Below, in pieces: positions 18,547-26,754 of a stretch of DNA of 64,000 bases. Origin of the DNA: Azospirillum rugosum (lineage in GTDB: Bacteria; Pseudomonadota; Alphaproteobacteria; Azospirillales; Azospirillaceae); the NCBI RefSeq assembly GCF_017876155.1, contig NZ_JAGINP010000008.1, positions 186,001 through 250,000 on the forward strand, given 5' to 3'. Within the stretch, counting starts at the first letter, position 1. Every line of letters begins with the position of its first letter. The translations under genes were made by a program, and so were the position numbers. The notes below the pieces were generated by a model. It was not told the DNA's origin. It searched no databases and saw nothing but the letters and a program-made list of their open reading frames with translations.

Positions 18547-19356
18547 ATGCGGCGCCTGACTGCCTGGGTCCTGCTTCTCGCCCTGTGGACGAGTGCCGCG
18601 CCCGCCGGGGCGGAGGCCCTGCGTGTCTGCGCCGATCCTAACAACCTGCCCTACAGCAACGACCGCGGCGAAGGCTTCGAGAACCGCATTGTCGAGCTGC
18701 TGGCCCGCGACCTCGGCATGATCGTCGATTACACGTGGTGGGCCCAGCGCCGCGGCTTCATCCGGAACACGGTGAAAGCCGGCCTGTGCGACGTGGTCGC
18801 CGGGGTGCCGATGGGGCTGCCGATGCTGGCGGTGACGCGGCCCTACTACCGCTCCACCTACGTCTTCGTCACCGTCGCCGGGCGCGGGCTGGACATCCGC
18901 AGCTTCGACGACGATCGGCTGCGCACGCTGCGCGTCGGGGTGCAGATGATCGGCGACGACTTTTCCAACGCCCCGCCGGCCCACGCGCTGAGCCGCCGCG
19001 GCATCGTGCAGAACGTGCGCGGCTACCTCGTCTACGGCGACTACACCCAGCCGAACCCGACCGCCCAGATCGTGGAGGCGGTGACGCGGGGGGACGTCGA
19101 CGTCGCCGTCGTTTGGGGGCCGCAGGCCGGCTTCTTCGCCCGGCGTCAGCCGGTGCCGCTGACGCTCACCCCGGTTTCGCCGAGCATCGACGGGCCGATC
19201 CGCCCGATGATCTTCGACATCTCCATGGGAACCCGTCGCGAGGACACGGCCCTTCGCGAACGCCTGGACGACGCGCTGGGCCGCAACGCGGCAGCAATCG
19301 ACGCCATCCTGGCGGACTACGGCGTGCCCAGGGTCGATCCGCCGCGCGCACCCTGA
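18547..19356 (+). CDS. xoxJ: XoxJ-like periplasmic binding protein of quinoprotein dehydrogenases
   Basis: A 269-residue exported protein (signal peptide ending PAGAEA, about residue 24) of the solute-binding fold. The mature start LRVCADPNNLPYSNDRGEGF is the signature of the quinoprotein-dehydrogenase-associated binding proteins (MxaJ/XoxJ). These are not transporter components; XoxJ is thought to help activate or mature the apo-dehydrogenase in the periplasm. It lies one base after the preceding cytochrome gene. Its presence supports assigning the operon's first gene to the XoxF/MxaF group rather than to another quinoprotein class. Confidence 0.88.
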   Translation: MRRLTAWVLLLALWTSAAPAGAEALRVCADPNNLPYSNDRGEGFENRIVELLARDLGMIVDYTWWAQRRGFIRNTVKAGLCDVVAGVPMGLPMLAVTRPYYRSTYVFVTVAGRGLDIRSFDDDRLRTLRVGVQMIGDDFSNAPPAHALSRRGIVQNVRGYLVYGDYTQPNPTAQIVEAVTRGDVDVAVVWGPQAGFFARRQPVPLTLTPVSPSIDGPIRPMIFDISMGTRREDTALRERLDDALGRNAAAIDAILADYGVPRVDPPRAP

Positions 19357-19424
19357 CGGCGCCGTTTGCAGTCCTTCGCAACCTTCCGCTACACTCGCGC
19401 CGAAGTTTCCGGAGTGATGCGCCC

Positions 19425-20888
19425 TTGTTTGACGATGACCCCGGCGGCCAGGCCGAGATCCTGCGGCGGCGGGCCATGCCGTCCCTGTTCGAGGCGCTGG
19501 AAACGCAATCCGAAGGCACGGTCGCCATCGACCGGAATGGGCGCATCGTCTGGATCAACGCCAAATACGCCAAGATGCTGGGCATCAGCGATCCGGCCTC
19601 CGCCATCGGGCGGGAGGTGGAGGCGGTCATCCCCAACAGCCAGCTGCGCCAGGTCGTGAAGAGCGGGCGGCCGATCCTGCTCGACGTCATGAGCTTCGGA
19701 CCTCAACGTTTGGTTGTTTCCCGTTTCCCGCTGACCGACGACGACGGTACGGTGATCGGGGCCGTGGGCTATGTCTTCTACGACAGCCTGCACCGGCTGA
19801 AGCCCCTGCTCGGCGAACTCGCCCGGCTGGAGGCGGAGCTGGAGGCGGCGAAGCGCCACCTCAACGAACGCCGGCAACCGCGCCACACGCTGCAAAGCTA
19901 CGTCGGCGACAGCCCCATCTGCCTGGACGTCAAGCGCCGGGCCCGGCTCGCCGCGCGCCATGATTCGCCGATCCTGCTGCTGGGGGAGACCGGGACGGGG
20001 AAGGAGCTGATCGCCCAGGCCATCCACGGACTGTCGGCGCGGTCGGCGAAACCCTTCGTCGGGGTCAACGTGGCGGCCATTCCCGACACGCTGCTGGAAG
20101 CCGAATTCTTCGGAACGGTGCCCGGCGCCTACACCGGTGTGGACCGGCGGGGGCGGGAAGGGCGCTTCAAGACGGCGGACGGCGGCACTCTGTTCCTGGA
20201 CGAGATCGGGGACATGCCGCTCGCCCTTCAGGCCAAGCTGCTGCGCGCCTTGCAGGAGCAGGAGATCGAACCGCTGGGATCCGACCGGCCGGTCAAGGTG
20301 GACGTGCGGGTCATCGCGGCGACGAACGTGGACCTGGAACAGCGCATCCGCGACGGGCGCTTCCGCGCCGACCTCTATTACCGGCTGAACGTGCTGTGCA
20401 TCCGCCTGCCGTCGCTGACGGAGATGGGGCACGGGCTGGAGGCGATCGCCGAAGCGATCCTCCAGGAAATCGCGCTGCGCACCGGCATGCCGAGCCGGGT
20501 GCTGACGCCCGAGGCCGTGGCGGCGCTCGGCCGCCATTCCTGGCCGGGCAACGTCCGCGAACTGCGCAACGTGCTGGAGCGCGTGTGCATGCTGACCGAC
20601 AACCGCAACCTGACCGTCGCGGATCTGGCGGAGGCGTTGCCGGTGGACGGTTCGGCGGAAGCCCCCGTCCCGCCGCCGTCCTCCTCCGCGGCCGCGCCGT
20701 TGGCGGTGCCGCCGGAAGCGCCCTTGCCGTCCTACGACGACGCCTTCGCCGCGTTCGAGCGCGCGCTGCTGCAACGGGCGCTGGAGGACTCCGGCCAAAG
20801 GGCTGCGGAGGCGGCCAAGCGCCTCGGCATCTCACGGGCCGCCTTCTACAAGAAGCTCGCCCGCGCGGGCTTGCGGGCGAAAGGGTAG
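19425..20888 (+). CDS. Sigma-54-dependent activator with PAS domain
   Basis: A 487-residue regulator with an N-terminal PAS domain (about 20-130, EGTVAIDRNGRIVWINAKYA), a short coiled linker, AAA+ domain with Walker A GETGTGKE and Walker B GGTLFLDEIGD, and a C-terminal Fis-type HTH (AAEAAKRLGISRAAFYKKL). The sigma-54 contact loop reads GAYTGV instead of GAFTGA. A TTG start with CCGGAG about ten bases upstream is chosen because it begins just ahead of the PAS domain; an ATG at 19476 would trim 17 residues and lacks a ribosome-binding site. It lies 68 bases after the XoxJ-like gene and probably controls this operon. Confidence 0.87.
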   Translation: MFDDDPGGQAEILRRRAMPSLFEALETQSEGTVAIDRNGRIVWINAKYAKMLGISDPASAIGREVEAVIPNSQLRQVVKSGRPILLDVMSFGPQRLVVSRFPLTDDDGTVIGAVGYVFYDSLHRLKPLLGELARLEAELEAAKRHLNERRQPRHTLQSYVGDSPICLDVKRRARLAARHDSPILLLGETGTGKELIAQAIHGLSARSAKPFVGVNVAAIPDTLLEAEFFGTVPGAYTGVDRRGREGRFKTADGGTLFLDEIGDMPLALQAKLLRALQEQEIEPLGSDRPVKVDVRVIAATNVDLEQRIRDGRFRADLYYRLNVLCIRLPSLTEMGHGLEAIAEAILQEIALRTGMPSRVLTPEAVAALGRHSWPGNVRELRNVLERVCMLTDNRNLTVADLAEALPVDGSAEAPVPPPSSSAAAPLAVPPEAPLPSYDDAFAAFERALLQRALEDSGQRAAEAAKRLGISRAAFYKKLARAGLRAKG

Positions 20889-20991
20889 GGCGGGGGCCGA
20901 TGCCGCGCTGCGGCAACCCTCCGGGCGGGGCTTTTTTCTTGTCAATCTTGTGAAAAATGCGGTTCACGCTGCGGTGCGATGTTGCAGCGCA

Positions 20992-21020
20992 TTGGCGCGC
21001 GAACGATCTTGGTCTATGGT
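20992..21020 (+). promoter_or_regulatory. Possible sigma-70 promoter for phaB
   Basis: TTGGCG (20992-20997) and TATGGT (21015-21020) are separated by exactly 17 bases, about 145 bases ahead of the phaB start. The match is partial and was found by eye. The rest of the 276-base gap has no recognisable gene. Confidence 0.35.
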
Positions 21021-21164
21021 GCGCGCGCCGCTGTGGTTGATGTTCCTGGCGCATAAGCGAGCAACACGGCAGCGACCAGCAGAGAAAGCAACCTGCTGTT
21101 TTCCGGAAACACCTGCCGGCTCGCCTTCCCTGGGGCGCGCCGTATCAATGCTGGAGCGATTGTG

Positions 21165-21905
21165 ATGTCTCAGAAGATCGCGCTTGTCACCGGTGCCATG
21201 GGTGGCCTCGGCACCGCCATCTGCCAGGCGCTGGCCAAGGATGGCTTCCTCGTGGCGGCCAACTGCCTGCCCAACTTCGAGCCTGCCGCGAAGTGGCTGG
21301 GCGAGCAGGAAGCCCTCGGCTTCAAGTTCTACGTGGCCGAAGGCGACGTGTCCGACTTCGAGAGCTGCAAGGCGATGGTCGCCAAGATCGAGGCCGACCT
21401 GGGCCCGGTCGACGTCCTGGTGAACAACGCGGGCATCACGCGCGACAAGTTCTTCGCCAAGATGGAAAAGGCGCAGTGGGATGCGGTGATCGCCACCAAC
21501 CTCAGCAGCCTGTTCAACGTGACCCAGCAGGTGTCGGCGAAGATGGCGGAGCGCGGCTGGGGCCGCATCATCAACATCTCCTCGGTGAACGGCGTCAAGG
21601 GCCAGGCCGGCCAGACCAACTACTCGGCCGCCAAGGCCGGCGTGATCGGCTTCACCAAGGCGCTGGCCGCCGAGCTGGCGACCAAGGGCGTCACCGTCAA
21701 CGCCATCGCCCCGGGCTACATCGGCACCGAGATGGTCATGGCGATCCGCGAGGACATCCGCCAGGCCATCACCGACAGCGTCCCGATGAAGCGCCTGGGC
21801 CGTCCGGACGAGATCGGCGGCGCGGTGTCCTACCTCGCCTCCGAGATCGCCGGCTACGTCACCGGCTCGACCCTGAACATCAACGGCGGCCTGAACTACC
21901 AGTAA
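21165..21905 (+). CDS. phaB: Acetoacetyl-CoA reductase
   Basis: This 246-residue short-chain dehydrogenase reduces acetoacetyl-CoA to (R)-3-hydroxybutyryl-CoA with NADPH for polyhydroxybutyrate synthesis. It has the TGAMGGLGTAI cofactor loop, NNAGITRDKFF, and the YxxxK catalytic motif in NYSAAKAG, followed by KALAAELATKGVTVNAIAPGY. The overall sequence is very close to classical PhaB (the RDKFFAKM and GGLN ends are typical). GGAG nine bases upstream supports the ATG over the GTG just before it. It converges with a hydroxybutyrate-degradation operon, putting synthesis and breakdown side by side. Confidence 0.93.
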   Translation: MSQKIALVTGAMGGLGTAICQALAKDGFLVAANCLPNFEPAAKWLGEQEALGFKFYVAEGDVSDFESCKAMVAKIEADLGPVDVLVNNAGITRDKFFAKMEKAQWDAVIATNLSSLFNVTQQVSAKMAERGWGRIINISSVNGVKGQAGQTNYSAAKAGVIGFTKALAAELATKGVTVNAIAPGYIGTEMVMAIREDIRQAITDSVPMKRLGRPDEIGGAVSYLASEIAGYVTGSTLNINGGLNYQ

Positions 21906-21928
21906 GGCGCCGCCGAGCGCCTCTTTTC

Positions 21929-22011
21929 CGTCATTCCCGCGAAGGCGGGAATCCAGGGCTGTTCGGACACTCGTCGGGGTGCCCTGGATCCCAGCCTTCG
22001 CTGGGATGACG
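21929..22011. repeat. Palindromic repeat, family 1, copy b
   Basis: Imperfect inverted arms at 21929-21959 and 21981-22011 have internal hairpins like copy a. One arm has diverged to the TTCCCGCGAAGGCGGGAA form while the other keeps CCCAGCCTTCGCTGGG. It lies in the gap between convergent genes. Confidence 0.85.
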
Positions 22012-22086
22012 GTGGGGAAGTGTGGACTTCGGTTGGAAGGGCTCTCGACGGCCAACGTCAGCGCCCATCCGGCTCCGCCGGACGAT

Positions 22087-22124
22087 AAGAAAAGGGCCTT
22101 TCCCACACGGGAAAGGCCCTTTTT
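22087..22124. terminator. Bidirectional intrinsic terminator
   Basis: A perfect 14-bp stem (22091-22104 with 22109-22122) closes an ACAC loop and is flanked by A- and T-rich tracts on the two sides, so it can stop transcription from phaB (plus) and from bdhA (minus). Confidence 0.9.
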
Positions 22125-22145
22125 CCTTGGCAGGATGCCGTCCGT

Positions 22146-22928
22146 TCAGCGCGCCAGCCAGCCGCCGTCCATGTTGATCGCGGCGCCGCGCATGTTCGAC
22201 GCGGCCTCCGACGACAGGAAGACCGCCAGCTCGCCCAGTTGTTCGGGCGTCACGAAGGTTTCCGACGGCTGCTTCTCGCGCAGCAACTCGCGGCCGGCCT
22301 GCTCGTTGCTCCAGCCGTTCTTCTCGGCCAGGGCGTCGATCTGCTTCTGCACCAGCGGGGTCAGCACCCAGCCCGGGCAGATGGCGTTGCAGGTCACGTT
22401 GGTCAGCGCGGTTTCCAGCGCCACCGTCTTGGTCAGCCCGACCACGCCGTGCTTGGCCGCCACATAGGCCGACTTGTTGGCCGAGGCGACGAGGCCGTGC
22501 GCCGAGGCGATGTTGATGATGCGGCCCCAGTTGCGCGCCTTCATGCCCGGCAGCGCATAGCGCGTGCCGTAGAAGACCGCCGACAGGTTGATGGAGATCA
22601 CGCGCTCCCACGCGTCCTCGGGGAAGTCCTCCACCGGGGCGACGTGCTGGATGCCGGCGTTGTTGACCAGGATGTCGACCTTGCCGAACGCCTGCTCCGC
22701 GTTGGCGACCATCGCCTTGATCTCGGCCGGCTTGCTCATGTCCGCGCCGTCGTAGGCGACGCGCACGCCGAACTCCCGGCCCAGGCTTTCGCACAGGGCG
22801 GCGATCTCGCCGCGGTCGCCGAAGCCGTTCAGCAGGACGTCGGCGCCTTGTGCTGCGAGGCAACGCGCGATGCCCAGACCAATGCCGCTGGTGGAGCCGG
22901 TGACGATGGCCGATTTGCCCTTCAGCAT
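22146..22928 (-). CDS. bdhA: D-3-hydroxybutyrate dehydrogenase
   Basis: This 260-residue SDR oxidises (R)-3-hydroxybutyrate to acetoacetate with NAD. It has GSTSGIGLGIA in the cofactor loop, NNAGIQHVAPVEDF, the catalytic SAHGLVASANKSAYVAAKHG (Ser and YxxxK) and the family-typical C-terminus NMDGGWLAR. The length equals classical BdhA. GGAGGACAAGGAAC precedes the ATG. It follows the CoA-transferase genes on the same strand, so hydroxybutyrate import, oxidation and CoA activation form one operon. Confidence 0.94.
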   Translation of the reverse strand: MLKGKSAIVTGSTSGIGLGIARCLAAQGADVLLNGFGDRGEIAALCESLGREFGVRVAYDGADMSKPAEIKAMVANAEQAFGKVDILVNNAGIQHVAPVEDFPEDAWERVISINLSAVFYGTRYALPGMKARNWGRIINIASAHGLVASANKSAYVAAKHGVVGLTKTVALETALTNVTCNAICPGWVLTPLVQKQIDALAEKNGWSNEQAGRELLREKQPSETFVTPEQLGELAVFLSSEAASNMRGAAINMDGGWLAR

Positions 22929-22945
22929 GTTCCTTGTCCTCCCGC

Positions 22946-23593
22946 TCACAGCGCCATCGCCGGCACGTCGGCCGGCACGATCAGTTCGCAGGCCGTCGAT
23001 GCCAGCACCTGCTCCACGGTCACGCCGGGGGCCGTTTCCTTCAGGACCAGCCCCTTGTCGGTCGGCTCGATGACCGCGAGGTCGGTGACCACCAGATCGA
23101 CGCGGCGGACGGAGGTCAGCGGCAGGGTGCAGCGCTTGACGATCTTGGACTCGCCCTTGGCGACGTGCTGCATGGCGACGATCACGCGCTTGGCGCCGGA
23201 GACGAGGTCCATCGCCCCGCCCATGCCCGGCACCATCTTGCCCGGCACCATCCAATTGGCCAGCCGGCCTTCCTCGTCCACCTGCAAGCCGCCCAGGACG
23301 GTGATGTCCAGGTGGCCGCCGCGGATCAGGCCGAACGACATGGCGCTGTCGAAGGCCGCCGCGCCGGGCAGGGCGCTGATCGGGTTGCCGCCGGCGTCGG
23401 TCAGGTCCGGGTTCTCAGCCCCCGCGATGGGGCCGGACATGCCGATGATGCCGTTCTCCGACTGGAAGAAGACATGCCGGCCGGCGGGGATGTAGCGCGC
23501 CACCAGCGTCGGCAGTCCGATGCCCAGGTTGACGAGATTGCCATCGGCCAGTTCCAGCGCCACGCGCTTGGCGATCAGGGTCTTCTCATCCAT
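22946..23593 (-). CDS. scoB: 3-oxoacid CoA-transferase subunit B
   Basis: A 215-residue beta subunit of the acetoacetate/succinyl-CoA (or acetate) CoA-transferase. The catalytic glutamate lies in [12 protein letters not shown] (about residue 46), the standard SENG motif; [20 protein letters not shown] is also conserved. The enzyme activates acetoacetate to acetoacetyl-CoA. It overlaps the alpha-subunit gene by 8 bases and has AAGGAGC upstream of its ATG. Which CoA donor it uses cannot be told here. Confidence 0.93.
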   Translation of the reverse strand: MDEKTLIAKRVALELADGNLVNLGIGLPTLVARYIPAGRHVFFQSENGIIGMSGPIAGAENPDLTDAGGNPISALPGAAAFDSAMSFGLIRGGHLDITVLGGLQVDEEGRLANWMVPGKMVPGMGGAMDLVSGAKRVIVAMQHVAKGESKIVKRCTLPLTSVRRVDLVVTDLAVIEPTDKGLVLKETAPGVTVEQVLASTACELIVPADVPAMAL

Positions 23594-24248
23594 GGCGGCG
23601 CTCCTTGGCGACGATGTAGTCGACCAGCACGTTGGGGGTGGCGACGGCGTCGGGCGGGATGACGCCGACGGGCACGATGTCCTCCGCCTCGGCGATGACG
23701 GTCTCCGCCGCCATGGCCATCAGCGGGTTGAAGTTGCGCGCGGTCAGCGCGTATTCGAGGTTGCCGTAGTAATCGGCGCGCTTGGCGTTGATCAGGGCGA
23801 AATCGGCCTTCAGCGGCTTTTCCAGCAGGAAGACCTTGCCGTCGACCTCCACGGTCTGCTTGCCCTCTTCCACCACGGTGCCGACGCCGGTCGGTGTCAG
23901 CACGCCGCCCAGGCCGAAGCCGGCGGCGCGCACGCGCTCGGCCAGGGTGCCCTGGGGGACCAGTTCCACCTCCGTCTCGCCGGCGATCATCTGGCGCTGC
24001 GTCTCGGGGTTCAGGCCGATGTGGCTGGCGATGACGCGGCGGAACGCCTTGGCGCCGATCAGCTTGCCGACGCCCTTGCCCGGCAGGGCGGTGTCGTTGC
24101 AGATCAGGGTCAGGTCGCGCTTGCCCTGACGGACCAGCTCGTCGATCAGGCGGGGGGGCGTGCCCACCCCCATGAAGCCGCCGACCATCAGGACCGCGCC
24201 GTCGGGAATGAGTGCCACGGCGTCGGCCAGTGCGATGAGTTTCTTCAT
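23586..24248 (-). CDS. scoA: 3-oxoacid CoA-transferase subunit A
   Basis: A 220-residue alpha subunit with the CoA-binding loop [10 protein letters not shown] near residues 22-31 and the typical block [19 protein letters not shown]. AtoD/ScoA proteins pair with the B subunit encoded directly downstream through an 8-base overlap. The gene starts 1 base after the permease stop on the same strand, consistent with a hydroxybutyrate-utilisation operon. Confidence 0.93.
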   Translation of the reverse strand: MKKLIALADAVALIPDGAVLMVGGFMGVGTPPRLIDELVRQGKRDLTLICNDTALPGKGVGKLIGAKAFRRVIASHIGLNPETQRQMIAGETEVELVPQGTLAERVRAAGFGLGGVLTPTGVGTVVEEGKQTVEVDGKVFLLEKPLKADFALINAKRADYYGNLEYALTARNFNPLMAMAAETVIAEAEDIVPVGVIPPDAVATPNVLVDYIVAKERRHG

Positions 24249-24249
24249 G

Positions 24250-25641
24250 TCAGACGATCCCGGTCAGGTAGTAGACGGCGATCACGACGAAGACCGCGAG
24301 CGTCTTGATGCAGGTGATCGCGAAGATGTCGCCGTAGGATTGGCGGTGCGTCAAGCCCGTCACGCCCAGCAGAGTGATGACGGCGCCGTTGTGCGGCAAT
24401 GTGTCCATGCCGCCGCTGGCCATGGAGGCGACGCGGTGCAGGACTTCCATCGGGATGCCGGTGGCGTTGGCGGCGGCGATGAACTGGTCGGCCATGGCGG
24501 CCAGCGCGATGCTCATGCCGCCCGACGCGGAGCCGGTGACGCCGGCCAGCGTGGTGACGGTGATGGCCTCGTTGACCAGCGGGTTCGGGATGGCCTTCAG
24601 ACCGCCGGCGATCACCAGGAAGCCCGGCAGCGCCGCGATCACCGCGCCGAAGCCGTATTCCGACGCCGTGTTCATGGAGGCGAGCAGCGAACCGCCGATG
24701 GCCGTCTTGGTGCCCTCGGCGAAGCGCTGGGACACCGGCTTCCAGGCAAACGCCATGACGGTCAGGATGCCGGCGAGCAGCGCGCCCTCGACCGCCCAGA
24801 TGCCGGCGACGGCGGAGACCTGGGTGACCAGCGGCTTGGCGCCCTCGGTCAGCGCCACCTGGTTGCTGGTCCCGTAGACGGTCGGGATCAGCATGGTGAA
24901 GACCTTGTTCAGCACGCCGACCATGACCAGCGGCAGCAGCGCGATCACCGGGTTGGGCAGCACCTCGGCGTGGATGGCCTCCGGCTCGTTGATGTGGCCC
25001 TCGCCATAGCCCTCGCCGGCCGCGGCGGCGACCTTGCGGCGCCATTCCAGGTAGGCCATGCCGACGATCAGGATGAAGATCGCGCCGATGGTGCCCAGCC
25101 ACGGGGCGGCGAAGGCGTCGGTCTTGAAGAAGGTGGTCGGGATGATGTTCTGGATCTGCGGCGTGCCGGGCAGGCTGTCCATCGTCACCGTGAAGGCGCC
25201 CAGCGCGATGGTGCCGGGGATCAGGCGCTTCGGAATGCCGCCCTGGCGGAACATCTCGGCCGCGAAGGGGTAGACGGCGAAGACCACGACGAACAGCGAC
25301 ACGCCGCCGTAGGTCAGCAGCATGCAGACCAGCACGATGGACATCATCGCCCGCTCACGCCCGACCAGCTTGATCACGGCGGAGACGATCGACTTGGAGA
25401 AGCCGGACAGCTCGATCACCTTGCCGAACACCGCGCCCAGCAGGAAGACCGGGAAGTACAGCTTCACGAAGCCGACCATCTTGTCCATGAACAGGCCGGT
25501 GAAGATCGGCGGCACGGCGGACGGGTCGGTGAGAAGGACGGCGCCGAGCGCCGCGATGGGGGCGAACAGGATGACGCTGAAGCCGCGGTACGCGACGAAC
25601 ATCAGGAACGCGAGCGCTCCCACGCAAACAAGAAAACTCAT
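24250..25641 (-). CDS. GntP-family permease, probable hydroxybutyrate importer
   Basis: This 463-residue membrane protein has about 12 hydrophobic helices. It resembles the GntP/ArsB-NhaD-type permeases, with [40 protein letters not shown] and a C-terminal [16 protein letters not shown] re-entrant-like motif. Its place at the head of the scoAB-bdhA operon suggests transport of D-3-hydroxybutyrate or acetoacetate. AGGAGGAAG precedes the ATG. The gluconate-permease annotation such proteins often receive is not supported by the neighbours. Confidence 0.85.
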   Translation of the reverse strand: MSFLVCVGALAFLMFVAYRGFSVILFAPIAALGAVLLTDPSAVPPIFTGLFMDKMVGFVKLYFPVFLLGAVFGKVIELSGFSKSIVSAVIKLVGRERAMMSIVLVCMLLTYGGVSLFVVVFAVYPFAAEMFRQGGIPKRLIPGTIALGAFTVTMDSLPGTPQIQNIIPTTFFKTDAFAAPWLGTIGAIFILIVGMAYLEWRRKVAAAAGEGYGEGHINEPEAIHAEVLPNPVIALLPLVMVGVLNKVFTMLIPTVYGTSNQVALTEGAKPLVTQVSAVAGIWAVEGALLAGILTVMAFAWKPVSQRFAEGTKTAIGGSLLASMNTASEYGFGAVIAALPGFLVIAGGLKAIPNPLVNEAITVTTLAGVTGSASGGMSIALAAMADQFIAAANATGIPMEVLHRVASMASGGMDTLPHNGAVITLLGVTGLTHRQSYGDIFAITCIKTLAVFVVIAVYYLTGIV

Positions 25642-25655
25642 GGACGAACTTCCTC

Positions 25656-26138
25656 CTACGGGCGGAGTGTCGGGGCCGTGTGAGGCCCGGCCCCCGTTGT
25701 TGCGCCCCCCGGTCCGGCAAGGCCGGCGAGGAGCGTGGAAAGAGTGTCGAAACCGCTCCGGTACAGCGTCTGGATGAAGGACTCGGCCTCTCCCTCCGAC
25801 AGGCCGGCCGGCCGGAAATTCGCCGTCCAGACCAGCGTGGCGCGGTCATCCCCGTGCGGCAGCACGCGGATCTGCGCCAGGTAGTCGGCGACCGGGTAAG
25901 GGCCGTCGACGACGGAGTAGGTGTAGGCGTCCTCGATCCGGCTCGCGTGCTCAAGCTGGTGGACGAGCGTTGCGCCGTTCCGCAGGTGCAGATGGCGGTG
26001 GGCGCCCTTGTGCAGGCCGTGCACACGCAGATCCACGGCATCCGGGTACCAGTCCAGCAGACGGCCGTCCCACCGCACCAGCGACCAGAGCCGCGGTGCG
26101 GAGACCGGCAGGAGAGCTTTCATGGTGACGCGCGCCAT
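25656..26138 (-). CDS. SRPBCC/START-like domain protein
   Basis: A 160-residue protein with the helix-grip pattern of the SRPBCC superfamily: VTMKALLPVSAPRLWSLVRW followed by a beta sheet and a long C-terminal helix (ESFIQTLYRSGFDTLSTLL). These proteins bind hydrophobic ligands in a pocket. No catalytic motif is evident. It ends 14 bases before the permease start on the same strand, so it may be the first gene of the hydroxybutyrate operon. The start follows AAGG; an internal ATG five codons on is possible. Confidence 0.75.
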   Translation of the reverse strand: MARVTMKALLPVSAPRLWSLVRWDGRLLDWYPDAVDLRVHGLHKGAHRHLHLRNGATLVHQLEHASRIEDAYTYSVVDGPYPVADYLAQIRVLPHGDDRATLVWTANFRPAGLSEGEAESFIQTLYRSGFDTLSTLLAGLAGPGGATTGAGPHTAPTLRP

Positions 26139-26246
26139 CGGCGGACCTTGTGCCGTTCGGATTCGACACGGCCCTTTAGGCAAAGGTCATGCCATCGTAC
26201 GCGGCCCAGGATCTTCGCGGATTTGGCGAGCGGGGAGAGCTAAGGA

Positions 26247-26313
26247 GTCTCGGAACCGAGACAAAAAGCGTGCCGTATGTCTCATATCCGAGACATCGTC
26301 TCACTTTTGAGAC
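26247..26313. promoter_or_regulatory. Three tandem GTCTC/GAGAC inverted repeats
   Basis: GTCTCGG-AA-CCGAGAC at 26247-26262, ATGTCTC-ATATCC-GAGACAT at 26277-26296 and GTCTCA-CTTT-TGAGAC at 26298-26313 share the same half-site with differing centres. They lie about 110 bases upstream of the SRPBCC/permease/CoA-transferase operon and directly after the end of the next gene, so an operator cluster for the operon is the natural reading. No adjacent regulator gene is present. Confidence 0.65.
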
Positions 26314-26320
26314 AGGCCGG

Positions 26321-26548
26321 TCAGGCGGCGGCGAGGAAGATGCGCACGTTCTCCAGCAGCAGGAACACCCCCAGCACGCCGAAGCCGATGACGGCCATGT
26401 CGGACAGCACCGCCCGTCCGAAGCGTTCCGCCGTCTGGATGCGCGCGAGCGGCAAGGCGATGGTGAACACCACCAGCGCCACGAACGCCACCACCTTCCC
26501 CAAGGCGGTGAGCAGGATGAAAAGCCAGTAGGCGACCGCGACGAGCAT
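26321..26548 (-). CDS. Small two-helix membrane protein
   Basis: A 75-residue protein of unknown function with hydrophobic segments at about 3-30 (VAVAYWLFILLTALGKVVAFVA...) and 49-70 (MAVIGFGVLGVFLLLENV). The ATG is chosen because GGGGAGGAGCGC stands directly upstream. It may be transcribed separately from the operon downstream, since the GTCTC repeat cluster intervenes. No family was recognised. Confidence 0.7.
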   Translation of the reverse strand: MLVAVAYWLFILLTALGKVVAFVALVVFTIALPLARIQTAERFGRAVLSDMAVIGFGVLGVFLLLENVRIFLAAA

Positions 26549-26754
26549 GCGCTCCTCCCCCCGCTTGCGGCGTCCATCATCATGAATTGTGCTGCCGCGG
26601 TCCCTGCGGCAAACCCGCCGCAAGGCATAGGAAGCTTGACCAGGGTATAAACCCGACCACACCCCTAGGTTTTTTCGTCGGCCTCTGCTAAATTTAAAAC
26701 AATTTTAATGTCGCCCGTTAAGGCTGCGCACACAACCAAATCTTGCGAGTTTCG

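Noticed and set aside
20889..20945. Intrinsic terminator after the sigma-54 activator gene
   Set aside because: There is a T-rich tract after GGGCGGGGC, but no matching stem directly before it; the only hairpin (GCCGC-GCT-GCGGC) is short and about 20 bases away.
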